From positions 1-64,000 of the forward strand of contig NC_134401.1 in the NCBI RefSeq assembly GCF_050003625.1: DNA of 64,000 bases. The letters are read 5' to 3'. Below are positions 30,001-47,540 of the stretch, piece by piece. The translations under genes were made by a program, and so were the position numbers. The notes beneath the pieces were generated by a model. The model was not told where the DNA came from. It saw nothing but the letters and a program-made list of their open reading frames with translations, and did no database searches. Numbering within the stretch: the stretch's first letter is position 1; each line of letters opens with the position of its first letter. Source of the stretch: Haematobia irritans (lineage: Eukaryota > Arthropoda > Insecta > Diptera > Muscidae).

Positions 30001-33000
30001 ATTGATGGCAACACTTTTTGCATAAAACAACAAATAACACGAACAAAGAAGAAGAAATAAAGCAAGAATGTGTAATAAATATGCGGCAAATTACAATAAA
30101 ATCGATTAATATATGCCGATAATAGTGTCTTTTTTGCATGCAAATTTGGCGACACAAAATGTCATCTGATTTTTTCCAAAATCTAATAGCGTTCATCTTT
30201 GTCCAACAAAGACTACTCTAAGCCAAATTTCATGAAAATCGGATAAAAATTGCGACCTCTGTCGTATGAACAAAAATGCAAATAGATAACAACGACATAC
30301 GGACAGAGATATGATCAGACGGACGGACGGACAGCCAGGGCTAGATCGACTCAACGGATGATTCTGAATCGATCCATATATTAAACTTGGACTCGAGGAC
30401 AACTAGTTGTGCTATTCACCATCTCACACAAATCAATTTTATTATACCCTGAACACGTATGAATTTATTACATTATTATCGGCATTGACGATGTACAAAC
30501 TCGAAATTTTTTCTCACAAATGCCGCTAAAACCCTCAAAACACGTCAAATCGGGTCAACATTCCCCCCGATCTTGTCGCAATATACAATATATATAAGAA
30601 AAAACCCGACGGCGATCACAAAAAAACACCTGTAAAAAATTACATTTTTTTGTCATATGATTATGATTGATGGCAACACTTTTTGCATAAAACAACAAAT
30701 AACACGAACAAAGAAGAAGAAATAAAGCAAGAATGTGTAATAAATATGCGGCAAATTACAATAAAATCGATTAATATATGCCGATAATAGTGTCTTTTTT
30801 GCATGCAAATTTGGCGACACAAAATGTCATCTGATTTTTTCCAAAATCTAATAGCGTTCATCTTTGTCCAACAAAGACTACTCTAAGCCAAATTTCATGA
30901 AAATCGGATAAAAATTGCGACCTCTGTCGTATGAACAAAAATGCAAATAGATAACAACGACATACGGACAGAGATATGATCAGACGGACGGACGGACAGC
31001 CAGGGCTAGATCGACTCAACGGATGATTCTGAATCGATCCATATATTAAACTTGGACTCGAGGACAACTAGTTGTGCTATTCACCATCTCACACAAATCA
31101 ATTTTATTATACCCTGAACACGTATGAATTTATTACATTATTATCGGCATTGACGATGTACAAACTCGAAATTTTTTCTCACAAATGCCGCTAAAACCCT
31201 CAAAACACGTCAAATCGAGTCAACATTCCCCCCGATCTTGTCGCAATATACAATATATATAAGAAAAAACCCGACGGCGATCACAAAAAAACACCTGTAA
31301 AAAATTACATTTTTTTGTCATATGATTATGATTGATGGCAACACTTTTTGCATAAAACAACAAATAACACGAACAAAGAAGAAGAAATAAAGCAAGAATG
31401 TGTAATAAATATGCGGCAAATTACAATAAAATCGATTAATATATGCCGATAATAGTGTCTTTTTTGCATGCAAATTTGGCGACACAAAATGTCATCTGAT
31501 TTTTTCCAAAATCTAATAGCGTTCATCTTTGTCCAACAAAGACTACTCTAAGCCAAATTTCATGAAAATCGGATAAAAATTGCGACCTCTGTCGTATGAA
31601 CAAAAATGCAAATAGATAACAACGACATACGGACAGAGATATGATCAGACGGACGGACGGACAGCCAGGGCTAGATCGACTCAACGGATGATTCTGAATC
31701 GATCCATATATTAAACTTGGACTCGAGGACAACTAGTTGTGCTATTCACCATCTCACACAAATCAATTTTATTATACCCTGAACACGTATGAATTTATTA
31801 CATTATTATCGGCATTGACGATGTACAAACTCGAAATTTTTTCTCACAAATGCCGCTAAAACCCTCAAAACACGTCAAATCGGGTCAACATTCCCCCCGA
31901 TCTTGTCGCAATATACAATATATATAAGAAAAAACCCGACGGCGATCACAAAAAAACACCTGTAAAAAATTACATTTTTTTGTCATATGATTATGATTGA
32001 TGGCAACACTTTTTGCATAAAACAACAAATAACACGAACAAAGAAGAAGAAATAAAGCAAGAATGTGTAATAAATATGCGGCAAATTACAATAAAATCGA
32101 TTAATATATGCCGATAATAGTGTCTTTTTTGCATGCAAATTTGGCGACACAAAATGTCATCTGATTTTTTCCAAAATCTAATAGCGTTCATCTTTGTCCA
32201 ACAAAGACTACTCTAAGCCAAATTTCATGAAAATCGGATAAAAATTGCGACCTCTGTCGTATGAACAAAAATGCAAATAGATAACAACGACATACGGACA
32301 GAGATATGATCAGACGGACGGACGGACAGCCAGGGCTAGATCGACTCAACGGATGATTCTGAATCGATCCATATATTAAACTTGGACTCGAGGACAACTA
32401 GTTGTGCTATTCACCATCTCACACAAATCAATTTTATTATACCCTGAACACGTATGAATTTATTACATTATTATCGGCATTGACGATGTACAAACTCGAA
32501 ATTTTTTCTCACAAATGCCGCTAAAACCCTCAAAACACGTCAAATCGGGTCAACATTCCCCCCGATCTTGTCGCAATATACAATATATATAAGAAAAAAC
32601 CCGACGGCGATCACAAAAAAACACCTGTAAAAAATTACATTTTTTTGTCATATGATTATGATTGATGGCAACACTTTTTGCATAAAACAACAAATAACAC
32701 GAACAAAGAAGAAGAAATAAAGCAAGAATGTGTAATAAATATGCGGCAAATTACAATAAAATCGATTAATATATGCCGATAATAGTGTCTTTTTTGCATG
32801 CAAATTTGGCGACACAAAATGTCATCTGATTTTTTCCAAAATCTAATAGCGTTCATCTTTGTCCAACAAAGACTACTCTAAGCCAAATTTCATGAAAATC
32901 GGATAAAAATTGCGACCTCTGTCGTATGAACAAAAATGCAAATAGATAACAACGACATACGGACAGAGATATGATCAGACGGACGGACGGACAGCCAGGG

Positions 33001-34606
33001 CTAGATCGACTCAACGGATGATTCTGAATCGATCCATATATTAAACTTGGACTCGAGGACAACTAGTTGTGCTATTCACCATCTCACACAAATCAATTTT
33101 ATTATACCCTGAACACGTATGAATTTATTACATTATTATCGGCATTGACGATGTACAAACTCGAAATTTTTTCTCACAAATGCCGCTAAAACCCTCAAAA
33201 CACGTCAAATCGGGTCAACATTCCCCCCGATCTTGTCGCAATATACAATATATATAAGAAAAAACCCGACGGCGATCACAAAAAAACACCTGTAAAAAAT
33301 TACATTTTTTTGTCATATGATTATGATTGATGGCAACACTTTTTGCATAAAACAACAAATAACACGAACAAAGAAGAAGAAATAAAGCAAGAATGTGTAA
33401 TAAATATGCGGCAAATTACAATAAAATCGATTAATATATGCCGATAATAGTGTCTTTTTTGCATGCAAATTTGGCGACACAAAATGTCATCTGATTTTTT
33501 CCAAAATCTAATAGCGTTCATCTTTGTCCAACAAAGACTACTCTAAGCCAAATTTCATGAAAATCGGATAAAAATTGCGACCTCTGTCGTATGAACAAAA
33601 ATGCAAATAGATAACAACGACATACGGACAGAGATATGATCAGACGGACGGACGGACAGCCAGGGCTAGATCGACTCAACGGATGATTCTGAATCGATCC
33701 ATATATTAAACTTGGACTCGAGGACAACTAGTTGTGCTATTCACCATCTCACACAAATCAATTTTATTATACCCTGAACACGTATGAATTTATTACATTA
33801 TTATCGGCATTGACGATGTACAAACTCGAAATTTTTTCTCACAAATGCCGCTAAAACCCTCAAAACACGTCAAATCGGGTCAACATTCCCCCCGATCTTG
33901 TCGCAATATACAATATATATAAGAAAAAACCCGACGGCGATCACAAAAAAACACCTGTAAAAAATTACATTTTTTTGTCATATGATTATGATTGATGGCA
34001 ACACTTTTTGCATAAAACAACAAATAACACGAACAAAGAAGAAGAAATAAAGCAAGAATGTGTAATAAATATGCGGCAAATTACAATAAAATCGATTAAT
34101 ATATGCCGATAATAGTGTCTTTTTTGCATGCAAATTTGGCGACACAAAATGTCATCTGATTTTTTCCAAAATCTAATAGCGTTCATCTTTGTCCAACAAA
34201 GACTACTCTAAGCCAAATTTCATGAAAATCGGATAAAAATTGCGACCTCTGTCGTATGAACAAAAATGCAAATAGATAACAACGACATACGGACAGAGAT
34301 ATGATCAGACGGACGGACGGACAGCCAGGGCTAGATCGACTCAACGGATGATTCTGAATCGATCCATATATTAAACTTGGACTCGAGGACAACTAGTTGT
34401 GCTATTCACCATCTCACACAAATCAATTTTATTATACCCTGAACACGTATGAATTTATTACATTATTATCGGCATTGACGATGTACAAACTCGAAATTTT
34501 TTCTCACAAATGCCGCTAAAACCCTCAAAACACGTCAAATCGGGTCAACATTCCCCCCGATCTTGTCGCAATATACAATATATATAAGAAAAAACCCGAC
34601 GGCGAT
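1..34606. repeat. 665-bp satellite array, about 52 head-to-tail copies
   Basis: The same AT-rich unit recurs every 665 bp from the first base to 34,606, where it stops inside a unit (after GACGGCGAT) and unrelated DNA begins. The array also runs off the left edge, so its true size is unknown. From about 7,100 to 34,600 the spacing is exactly 665 and I see only one kind of substitution (A for G at 21,243 and 31,218). Earlier units differ by single-base changes in homopolymer runs. Each unit holds a TATATATA stretch, the small palindromes TTGCATGCAA, CATATG and AACTAGTT, a GACGGACGGACGGACAG run followed by GGCTAGATCGACTC, and a CAATTTTATTATACCCTG segment. The last two resemble the tail of common fly dispersed repeats, so the unit is probably transposon-derived (inference). 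Short frames of 66 and 69 codons on the minus strand recur in every unit but look like chance frames, not genes. Confidence 0.98.
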
Positions 34607-34749
34607 TGTTGAGATAGTGCTATGACGCTGCAACTTTTATCAAAAAGGGAATGAAATTGCCAAAATTGTCGTAGACCTTTTATTGTTTTCAATTGCAAAA
34701 ATAGTGGAATGTGTTCAGGTCGTCGTAGGTATTTAGCTGTGTAAAAAGG
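34607..34749. other. Unique junction DNA after the satellite
   Basis: This is a 143-bp AT-rich stretch between the end of the satellite and the large inverted repeat. I see no gene, no repeat of satellite sequence and no target duplication across the junction. Confidence 0.6.
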
Positions 34750-34841
34750 CAAAGAAAAGGAGGTAAAAAAGAAGCATTTTGCAGTGACGGGCCGGACGGC
34801 CCGTCACTGCAAAATGCTTCTTTTTTACCTCCTTTTCTTTG
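34750..34841. repeat. Perfect inverted repeat, 45-bp arms, 2-nt spacer
   Basis: Bases 34,750-34,794 are the exact reverse complement of 34,797-34,841, with only GA between. The centre reads GACGGGCCGGACGGCCCGTC and the outer arms carry AAAGAAAAGGAGGTAAAAAA and its complement. It could be a very young foldback or head-to-head terminal repeat, a palindromic repair product at the satellite edge, or a chimeric read or assembly artefact. No protein or known element end is recognisable. Confidence 0.95.
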
Positions 34842-34868
34842 TCGGGGATCCCCGGTCGGGGATCCCCG
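34841..34868. repeat. Two direct copies of the palindromic 14-mer GTCGGGGATCCCCG
   Basis: GTCGGGGATCCCCG occurs twice in a row, and each copy contains the palindrome CGGGGATCCCCG with a central GGATCC. The block is GC-rich in an AT-rich region and touches the right arm of the 45-bp inverted repeat. It resembles a synthetic linker, but nothing else vector-like follows, so its origin is open. Confidence 0.85.
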
Positions 34869-34880
34869 GCCCCAACCTCA

Positions 34881-34972
34881 TCTCTCTCTACTTACTCCTC
34901 TCTCCTCCCACTCCTCTCTCTCCTCCCACTCCTCTCTCTCCTCCCACTCCTCTCTCTCCTCCTCTACTCTTC
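34881..34972. repeat. 18-bp pyrimidine minisatellite (CTCTCCTCCCACTCCTCT type)
   Basis: The motif TCCCACT recurs at 34,906, 34,924 and 34,942, exactly 18 bp apart, within an unbroken C/T-rich tract. On the plus strand the tract reads as Leu/Ser/Pro repeats and on the minus strand as Glu/Arg/Trp repeats. Both are consequences of the repeat and not evidence of a protein. Confidence 0.9.
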
Positions 34973-35693
34973 TATATTTGCCCTTTCTAACACTTTTTAC
35001 TGTTTCCTTGCTACTTTTTTGTTGTTTGCTACTATTTTGCCTACATTCTGGTCTATTGTCTATTTTTCTTGGAATCCTATTTACCACTTTAACGACACCT
35101 CTCGCTTCGACCAACCAAGCACAACTTCAACAGAACTGTGCCAGCTAACACACCTAATATGCCATTCCTCACACTACACTATCACCCACTTTGGGACAGC
35201 AATTTCAACAGAATTTGCAATTTCCCACTCTAAAGCCTAACTACTAAACTCTAACCACTTGAAACAGCGATTTCGACAGAACTCGCTTATTCCCAAACCA
35301 GATTAAGCCCATAGAACTTACCGCATCACCAGAATCACCAATCGACAGAATGGCAGACTGCAAGCGAGTCAAACTCTATGCACTACTCCCTTTGGAATAG
35401 CACTTCAACAGAACACTATTACCAATGGGTGTATGTTGCAACGTTTTCAAATCGTATATATACAAAACTTTTAAGAAAAAAACATGCGAGAATTATTGTC
35501 GTCGAAAGTAACATCAGCAAGTTGCGCTTTTTATCCTTAACCAATTATCGCAAACACATTTAGGAAAGACTTGAAATCAACACATGGTTAAAATATTTTT
35601 CTGCACCTGCTTTTAATTCAAATGATTTTCTTATATTTAGTACTGTCTACATACTTTTAGGCTTTTCAAAATAAATGTGAAAGCTTTTTTTAG
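34973..35693. other. Gene-free region with repeated TTCRACAGAA motif
   Basis: No convincing coding region is present. The motif TTCAACAGAA or TTCGACAGAA occurs at least four times between about 35,128 and 35,415. Two of these sit in a longer similar context (ACAGCAATTTCAACAGAATTTGC and a diverged counterpart about 80 bp later), so this is probably the remnant of a small tandem or dispersed repeat. I do not recognise its family. Confidence 0.45.
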
Positions 35694-35850
35694 AGTATTG
35701 TGAAAGAAGCTTTGCCTAATATAGACAACTTTAACATGGCTTCACAAAGCTGTACGAGAGGCTAGTGGTTCAAAGCATTGTGAAAGCAGCTTTGCCGAAT
35801 ATATACAACTTTAACATAACTATACAGAGGTGTTCGGTAGGCTAGTGGTT
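35694..35850. repeat. Diverged 79-bp tandem duplication
   Basis: The stretch TATTGTGAAAGAAGCTTTGCC...AACTTTAACAT followed by GAGGCTAGTGGTT is repeated about 79 bp later with small changes. The second copy leads directly into the tRNA-like sequence, sharing its AGGCTAGTGGTT, so the duplication probably copied the head of that element. Confidence 0.75.
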
Positions 35851-35905
35851 AGAACATCAAACGCAGGAGACCGGGAACGCGGGTTCTAATCTTGGTTACT
35901 TTTTC
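35825..35905 (+). repeat. Degenerate tRNA-like / SINE-head sequence
   Basis: GGTAGGCTAGTGGTTAGAAC resembles a tRNA D-arm (Pol III A box), and GCGGGTTCTAATCTTGG about 45 bp later resembles a T-arm (B box). The T stem does not pair and no acceptor stem can be drawn, so it is not a functional tRNA gene. A second B-box-like GGGTTCGATTCTTG lies near 36,047. Most likely a decayed tRNA-derived SINE. Confidence 0.5.
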
Positions 35906-36127
35906 GCATTTTCGCAATCCTAATTTTATACAAATTTTGGTTTTTTTAAAAGATTGGAAATTTAAGTTATGATATGAAGTCATCATTATATTTTAACAAC
36001 TTAAATATGCGCTATTTTTTCATCGATCACAGTTCACCGGGAACGTGGGTTCGATTCTTGTTCACTCTTTTGCATTTGCAAACCCAATTTATTTAAATTT
36101 AGTTTTTTTTTAAGTATAGGATTATCT

Positions 36128-36352
36128 CAATGACAAGGGACCTACTTTTTATAGCCGTGTCCGAACGGCCTTGCACATTGCTGTGAAACCACTTAGAGAA
36201 GCTTTAAAACACTCAGAAATGTCACCAGAATTACCGAGAGGAGATAATCCACCGCTGAAAAACTTTTTGGCGCTCGGTCAAAACTGGGGTTGAACCCCCG
36301 ACCCTATGTATGAAAGGCGAGCATGCTAACCATTGCACAACGGTACCACCCA
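36128..36352 (-). mobile_element. tRNA-derived SINE, 3'-truncated copy
   Basis: Read on the minus strand, it starts with a tRNA-like head: CCGTTGTGCAATGGTTAGCATG, then a B box GGGGTTCAACCCC. It continues with a body containing CAGCGGTGGATTATC, CTTCTCTAAGTGGTTTCA and GGCTATAAAAAGTAGG. A second copy of the same body lies at 44,450-44,769, and a head fragment at 45,859-45,887. The family is one I know as abundant in muscoid flies. This copy keeps the head but lacks roughly the last 110 bp, including the CCTAACC tail. No clear target duplication was seen. Confidence 0.85.
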
Positions 36353-38171
36353 CCTTACCTCAATTTTTTATTGTCTTACACAGATTTCCGCAGTTCATTT
36401 TTTCGTCCATTCCCTCCTTCACCGCAAGTATATATTAAAAACACTCTTCCAACTCAAGTTATTGTTTTTCTCTTTGTTTAGCATTTAAAGGGAAAAAGTT
36501 TTTAACTAGCTGATCAAATTTAATAAGATATATTTCATTCGCAGGCAAACGACATATCTCCTTTGCAATATGCGATAATGGATTTGATATCACAATCCGA
36601 TGTTGAACAAATCATTTTTGCAGTGTATTAATTTCAATAACGATCCCTGTATTAACTCTTTGCAATGTAGGTTATTCCACAATATGCCACCGGTTAGGTT
36701 CTGCCACAATTTCCCTTTAAGCTCAGTTATAAAAAGGAAAGGTTGGATTTTCAATATATTTGAAGACAAATTTCTTAACGTCAGTATTGTATTAGGTTGT
36801 CATAGCAAAATTGACATGCATTGTGAGATAAAAACTTTCAATAATCAATTCCAAAACAAGTACTTGTATTAAATAATATTATTTCAGTCAACATTAATAA
36901 TATAGAAAAGTTAAAGAGTAGAACATAATTTTAGTTTTCATATGTAAGCAGTATGAATATCACTATTAAATGTAAACATAAGGGATAGTACTAAGTTTGC
37001 GTTTAGCCGCTGAACCCAAAAATAAAACTGCAAATGAAGAATTAAAGTATAACTTTTCCGTAAGAAAAACTTGTATAATATGAAAGGGAATGCGTTAATG
37101 GAACAAGTTAATATGTTTATGTCCTTCAAAATTAATTATAAAAGAAAAGGAAAAACACGGTTTTGACACTATAATGCGAATAAAATATATATGTAGTATA
37201 TGTTAACTATCCTCGTGATCAATTTTAATAATTCCCGAAAGCTACTGCCCAATTATTGGGGTGTTATAATACATTCAATTCTTGTGTCCACCACACAACA
37301 TCAATGCGTTTCACAAGCCAGCTCGAGTTAGTCGTCGTAATTACCACAGCAAACAACAGGCGTAGCTTAACCACAAAGTTGGCTTTAAACACTACAAACT
37401 GCCACAAGAACAAACACTTGTTTCTGATTTTTCACATCCTAATGAGCATTTAGTCGGTTTTTGGATCAACTACTCCTGTTTCCAATCATTAGACATATTA
37501 GTAACATCAGCCGTTTAATCTATGCTGTTCGTTTACATCAAAGTGGGAAGAAAAAACTATTTTTATAGATGGTAGATAAGAAATTGGGATTCTTTGCTAG
37601 AGATTTCTTCCCAATGAAAACTTGTAAGAGGTAGAATATCATACGAAATGTGACTTGAAACGAAAAAAAATACATATACAACATATTACGAGAGTTATTT
37701 TATTTTGTAGTAATTTACTGGTTTGGGCTCGCGTTTTTTTTTTTTTCTTCCTAATTGGGCTACTAGAGTAAAACAAAGGTATGTTGCTAGTGTCTTTCAG
37801 TGGGAATCCGTTTCAACATTTGCTGAACACGAACTTAATACCCACCTTAAAAATAAATTTCGTTTTTTTTTTAACAGTCTTAACAGTATGGGATGGTGTT
37901 GCGAATCATTCGTTTCAATGAACCCATAGTTTTTTTTTTTTTTGAAGATAAAAAAATCATATATTCCTTTTTATTATTATTGAACATACAACACTATTTG
38001 TTATTTAAAGCTTAAACTTTTATAGCGGTTCCATAATCTTCCGTTATGCTAAAACGCTTCTTTCAAACTAGTGATTTTAATTATAAAATTCACAGGGGAA
38101 TTACCCATTTTTGTCCAAGATTTAGTCTTTCTGATGCAAGAAATAATTCCCTTTCCATGAGCTTGTTATGT
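36353..38171. other. Gene-free AT-rich DNA
   Basis: Only short unrelated reading frames are present, none with splice context or recognisable protein similarity. The one recognisable item is CGAACTTAATACCCACCTTAAA at 37,830-37,851, which also occurs as both arms of the palindrome at 55,484-55,522. Poly-T runs lie at about 37,734-37,746 and 37,930-37,943. Confidence 0.6.
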
Positions 38172-38450
38172 TTTATAAATAAAATGCAATTGTGTTTTAA
38201 ATATATATTTGCGTGTTTATTTTAATTCTGCTCTTCTATAAACAAAAATGGGAAAGTCATCGAATAGTTCAGCACTAACATTAAACTTAGATTTACTGAT
38301 CTTTCGGTTTATAAATAAAATGCAATTGTTATTTGAATATATTTATAGACTTGCATATGTTTATTATTACTGGCTTTAAGTCTCCCTTTTATAAACAAAA
38401 AAGAGAAATCCATCAAATAGTTCAGCACTAACCTTAAACTTAGATTTACT
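38172..38450. repeat. Diverged tandem duplication (about 126 and 143 bp)
   Basis: TTTATAAATAAAATGCAATTGT starts each copy (38,172 and 38,308), and both end with AGTTCAGCACTAAC...TTAAACTTAGATTTACT (near 38,297 and 38,450). Indels make the second copy longer. No coding content; probably an old local duplication. Confidence 0.85.
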
Positions 38451-39781
38451 ATATTAAATACACTTAATGTAATAACAAATTATAACTACAAACTAGCATC
38501 CAAAGCATGTTCATGAATAAAAATTTACAAGGATTCCTTAAAATCAAAGTTTTAGCCGATACTAAATAAATTAGTAAATTTTTAAATAAGCTTTTGAAAC
38601 TCCAAGATGTTGAATATATAACATCAAATAATAAATTATTTAACAAAAAATAAATACTAAAAATTTTCAGCAATTACGAAATTGGAAAGTTTTAAAATTT
38701 CCGAAAATAAATATAGTTCCGAGCTAAGATTCTGCAAAAGAACTCGCATAATTTGTTTAAATGTAATTTTCTCGACGAAAAAGTTACACGGTTAATAAAT
38801 AGCTCCATACGGATGTTACACTTTCTTAATTAAATTAAAAAAGACATCGAAATAAACAATAACTATACCATTGGGTACATTGCAAATTTCAACTTAGTGC
38901 CAAGATCTATGTCAGTAAAGATAAATTTTGTGAAATAAGTGCTAATTTCACTGAAGGTAACACCATAAACTTGAAGTAACCAAATACCATGGAGAATAAA
39001 GACTATTTTTCTTTTAGGACACCAGGAATATTTGTGTTTAATGTTTACTATGTGCTATACAATAACCATAAATATTTTAATAGTTCATTACATTTTGGTC
39101 AGATACGAGTACTTATTATAAAAACATGAATTCAATAAGAATGGAATAACCCATATGTGTTTATAGTAATAAGTTCATGGTAAATTTGGATCGTAGCATG
39201 ATCCCTTCTAACCATACATAGTAGTCTCTTGGCTATCTATACAGACACTCTCTGCACTGTTCCGTAAGAATTTAATTATCACTGTATAAGCTGTAGGTAA
39301 ACTTGTCCTCAGAGCTTATATTTGTTTAAAAATTACCCAAGTTGTGGCTCACGCTGTCGCAAATTGAAAGATTTTATTCGCTTAAATTCAAGACTTATTC
39401 CATAATTATTAAATCAATAATAACTGTTAGCATACGATCTGCATATTGAAGATGAAATGTACAAATCGTATCAAATTATTTGATTTGCGAAATCGTAAAC
39501 GAAAATGTGGGGGATTAACATGTATCCATTGCGTAAAAATGTATTTCAAACCTGTGATTTTTGTTTTTTATAGTAGGGTAGCTACAATTTTTAACAAAGG
39601 AGTTTATATATTTTTGGGTTTAATAATAAATAATTTGTGTTCCTTATAATTGTGTATTAAGTTTTCGGAGACATGAAGGACATGATATCAAGACTCTTGA
39701 AGTATTTTTTTTAATTTTGTATGTCATAGACTCTAGTATATATTTTCAGTGTGTGAGCTTCGTCTAGTTTTTTAGCCAGTT
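38451..39781. other. 3' flank of Acsl, no further gene seen
   Basis: This is AT-rich DNA downstream of the Acsl stop codon (the gene reads right to left). A minus-strand AATAAA (plus-strand TTTATT at 39,373-39,378) is a candidate polyadenylation signal and would give a 3' UTR of about 400 nt. No other gene or repeat was recognised. Confidence 0.45.
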
Positions 39782-45250
<5,469 letters not shown>

Positions 45251-45858
45251 GTTTTCGCTGTAACGTTTCCAAACAAATTTAATGTGTTTTATTACTAACT
45301 CGATTCACCGGTTTTGTAAAGTGTATTTTTAGTACTTTACTGTTACCCTTGCGCCAAGCCTAGATCCGTCAAAATTGAAAAACGCTGATTTCCTTAAAGA
45401 TGGTTAATGAATTGTGGGATTTATTTGATGAGTGACATATGGCAGAATATCCTTTTACAGATGAATTGTGATCCAACTAATTTATTTTCTAGAAATGGAA
45501 ATAAAAACAATTCATACATATGGTTAAAAATGATTTCCAAAAAGGGATATATTGACAACAGTGATAAAGTTGCAAATACAAATAAAAAAAAAAACAATTT
45601 CCTTAATATCCGCTTTAAAGATACCCTATCAGCAAAACAGCTAATCGCATACAAAAATTTCACCTCCGCTTATATGCGCTAATCGGATACTGAGAAAAAC
45701 TTGAAAAGTGACATAATACATAATTCAGAAATGAGCCACATATTTTATTTTTACATTTACCCGAAACAAATAATGCATACATATAGTTATATTTATGGAA
45801 AAAGAGGCAATAACTGTAATGCTTTACCAATAAACAGAACATGCTAATGGAAAATACA

Positions 45859-45887
45859 ACGCTAACCATTGCACCACGGTGGCACCA
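45859..45887 (-). mobile_element. SINE head fragment
   Basis: The minus strand reads GGTGCCACCGTGGTGCAATGGTTAGCG, the tRNA-like 5' end of the same SINE family as at 36,128 and 44,450. Nothing of the body follows, so only about 29 bp remain. Confidence 0.65.
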
Positions 45888-47164
45888 AATTAACCCAATC
45901 GTTGTTTTTTTTTTTTAATATAAACTCAGTGATATCTCTTAATATTTGCTGAAAAGTTTAAATTATCATTCAAAATTAAAAAAAAAAGAGTTGCAGCTCA
46001 AGATTGTATAATAAATAAATTTGACCGCCGGTACGTTATCGTAAAAAATTAACTTGATGTTCTATGTGTCTTTCATAATTGATATCCATTTTAACAACCC
46101 AGTTTATCGTAGCTATTCCTTTATTTATTTATTTATTAAACATATAGTAAATGTAAGAACAATAGAGAATAATCTAGCACTAGTTACTTAGACTATCAGC
46201 CAAAATTTTATTAACAATTGCAGACTGGAAGTTTATAGTATTATTTATATTTATATTACAATATCAAACTATCGAGTTCGCATGAACATTGTCTATTAAA
46301 CTTTTGGTTTAAGTTTTTCGATTGAAGCTGCGTCATATAAATGCAAACGTACTTTGTACCTTGAACGAGTAAATCATTTGTTTTTAATCTTTGACCATTC
46401 ATAAGATCAGATGTGAATGCATTTGCAGTATATGCATTATATATGTGTATAAAAGTACAAAGGTGATATAAAATAAATATAGTATATACTTTAAATGAAC
46501 ATTATTTATGTAACAAGTGTGTAAAACAAAATCAAAATACCGTTGTTTTGATATTGTGTTAATATATTACAAATGCATCCACAAATAGGATACTAAATAA
46601 AATCTTAATCGTAGCTAATTTTATTATGATATCAAAATCGTTTCGTCAAAAATAAAAAATGAGAATAATCAAATTTTCTTCGACACTTATTACCAGTTAA
46701 TATAAGCGAGGTCGACGACGACAGGAAGAGTTCTTTTCTAGGACAAAGCAAAATGTAATATGGGGTTAATGCCATCTGGCAAGATAAGTCTCAATATGCA
46801 CTTCGTATAAGTACATGGCTCAATATTCCTAAAAAAAACTTTAATCGACAACACTGGGACTGCTATTCTCATAACTTAATATAAACCAAATTAAAAAAAG
46901 AGTAGAAAGTATTCTAACTAAAAAGCTACGAAGCACGTATATGTAACATCTTTACAAAATATGTACCAACGCAGATACGGTTAGATGTTGTGCAACCATT
47001 GACATGTCCGCATGTGCACGTATCTATCGATTTAAATTCTGAATGGAACAAACAAAAAATAATGGGTGATTTGTAAGAGGTATAGGAAATTTTTCAAAGC
47101 GTATGCACATAATTCAGAAATGTTAATGAAATTATTTATTTGAATCCTTAGTACGGTCCAATTA
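45888..47164. other. Intergenic AT-rich DNA
   Basis: It lies upstream of the Acsl first exon. Short frames only. No gene, RNA gene or clear repeat was recognised. Confidence 0.5.
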
Positions 47165-47165
47165 T

Positions 47166-47540
47166 TCAATGTTTGAGCAATATTTGTTCCAAAAGATGAC
47201 CGCGACTGCGCCCGAAAGGGTACATCCGCTTAGTCCAATTTTGGTGTACTCTTTTCAACATTTCGGCCGGCATCTCACGAATAAATACGTCAATATTTTC
47301 ATCCAATGCGTCAATTGAAGCGAGCTTGTCTACATAGATATGAGCTTTACCATAGCACATCAAAAATAGTCTAAAGGCGTTAACTCACGATGTAGGCCAA
47401 TTGACCAGTCCAAACCATGAAATAAAATGTTCACCGAACTCGCCTCTCAATCACTCCATTGTTACGCGTGCTGTGTGTCAAATGACACCGTCTTTTTGAA
47501 ACCACATGTCAACCAAGTCAAGCAGCATTGCATTTTGTAA
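47166..47540 (-). pseudogene. Decayed mariner-type transposase, C-terminal part
   Basis: The minus strand encodes the end of a Tc1/mariner-superfamily transposase. An upstream segment reads WFQKDG...HTARVTME, corresponding to the WFQQDGA catalytic-Asp region, followed by LRGEFGEHFIS. The open 65-codon end (47,363-47,166) contains KAHIYVDK, IREMPAEML and QNWTKRM...SRGHLLEQI. At least two in-frame stops and a frameshift separate these pieces, and the segment that should carry the last catalytic Asp (PLDYFLWGY in relatives) is disrupted. It cannot make an active enzyme. No terminal repeats were found for it. Confidence 0.85.

Noticed and set aside
78..34392. Repeated 66- and 69-codon minus-strand frames in every satellite unit, including a 101-codon version at 6,616-6,921
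   Set aside because: They merely repeat with the satellite, have no start context or known motif, and the longer form is caused by a one-base T-run deletion at about 6,735.
1..34606. CRISPR-like regular repeats
   Set aside because: The repeats are 665 bp, contiguous and without unique spacers, in a eukaryotic genome. This is satellite DNA.
34839..35240. 133-codon plus-strand frame and 78-codon minus-strand frame
   Set aside because: Both are translations of the C/T-rich 18-bp minisatellite and its flank, with low complexity and no supporting signals.
35825..35905. tRNA gene
   Set aside because: A- and B-box-like motifs exist, but the stems do not pair, so it is at most a tRNA-derived repeat.
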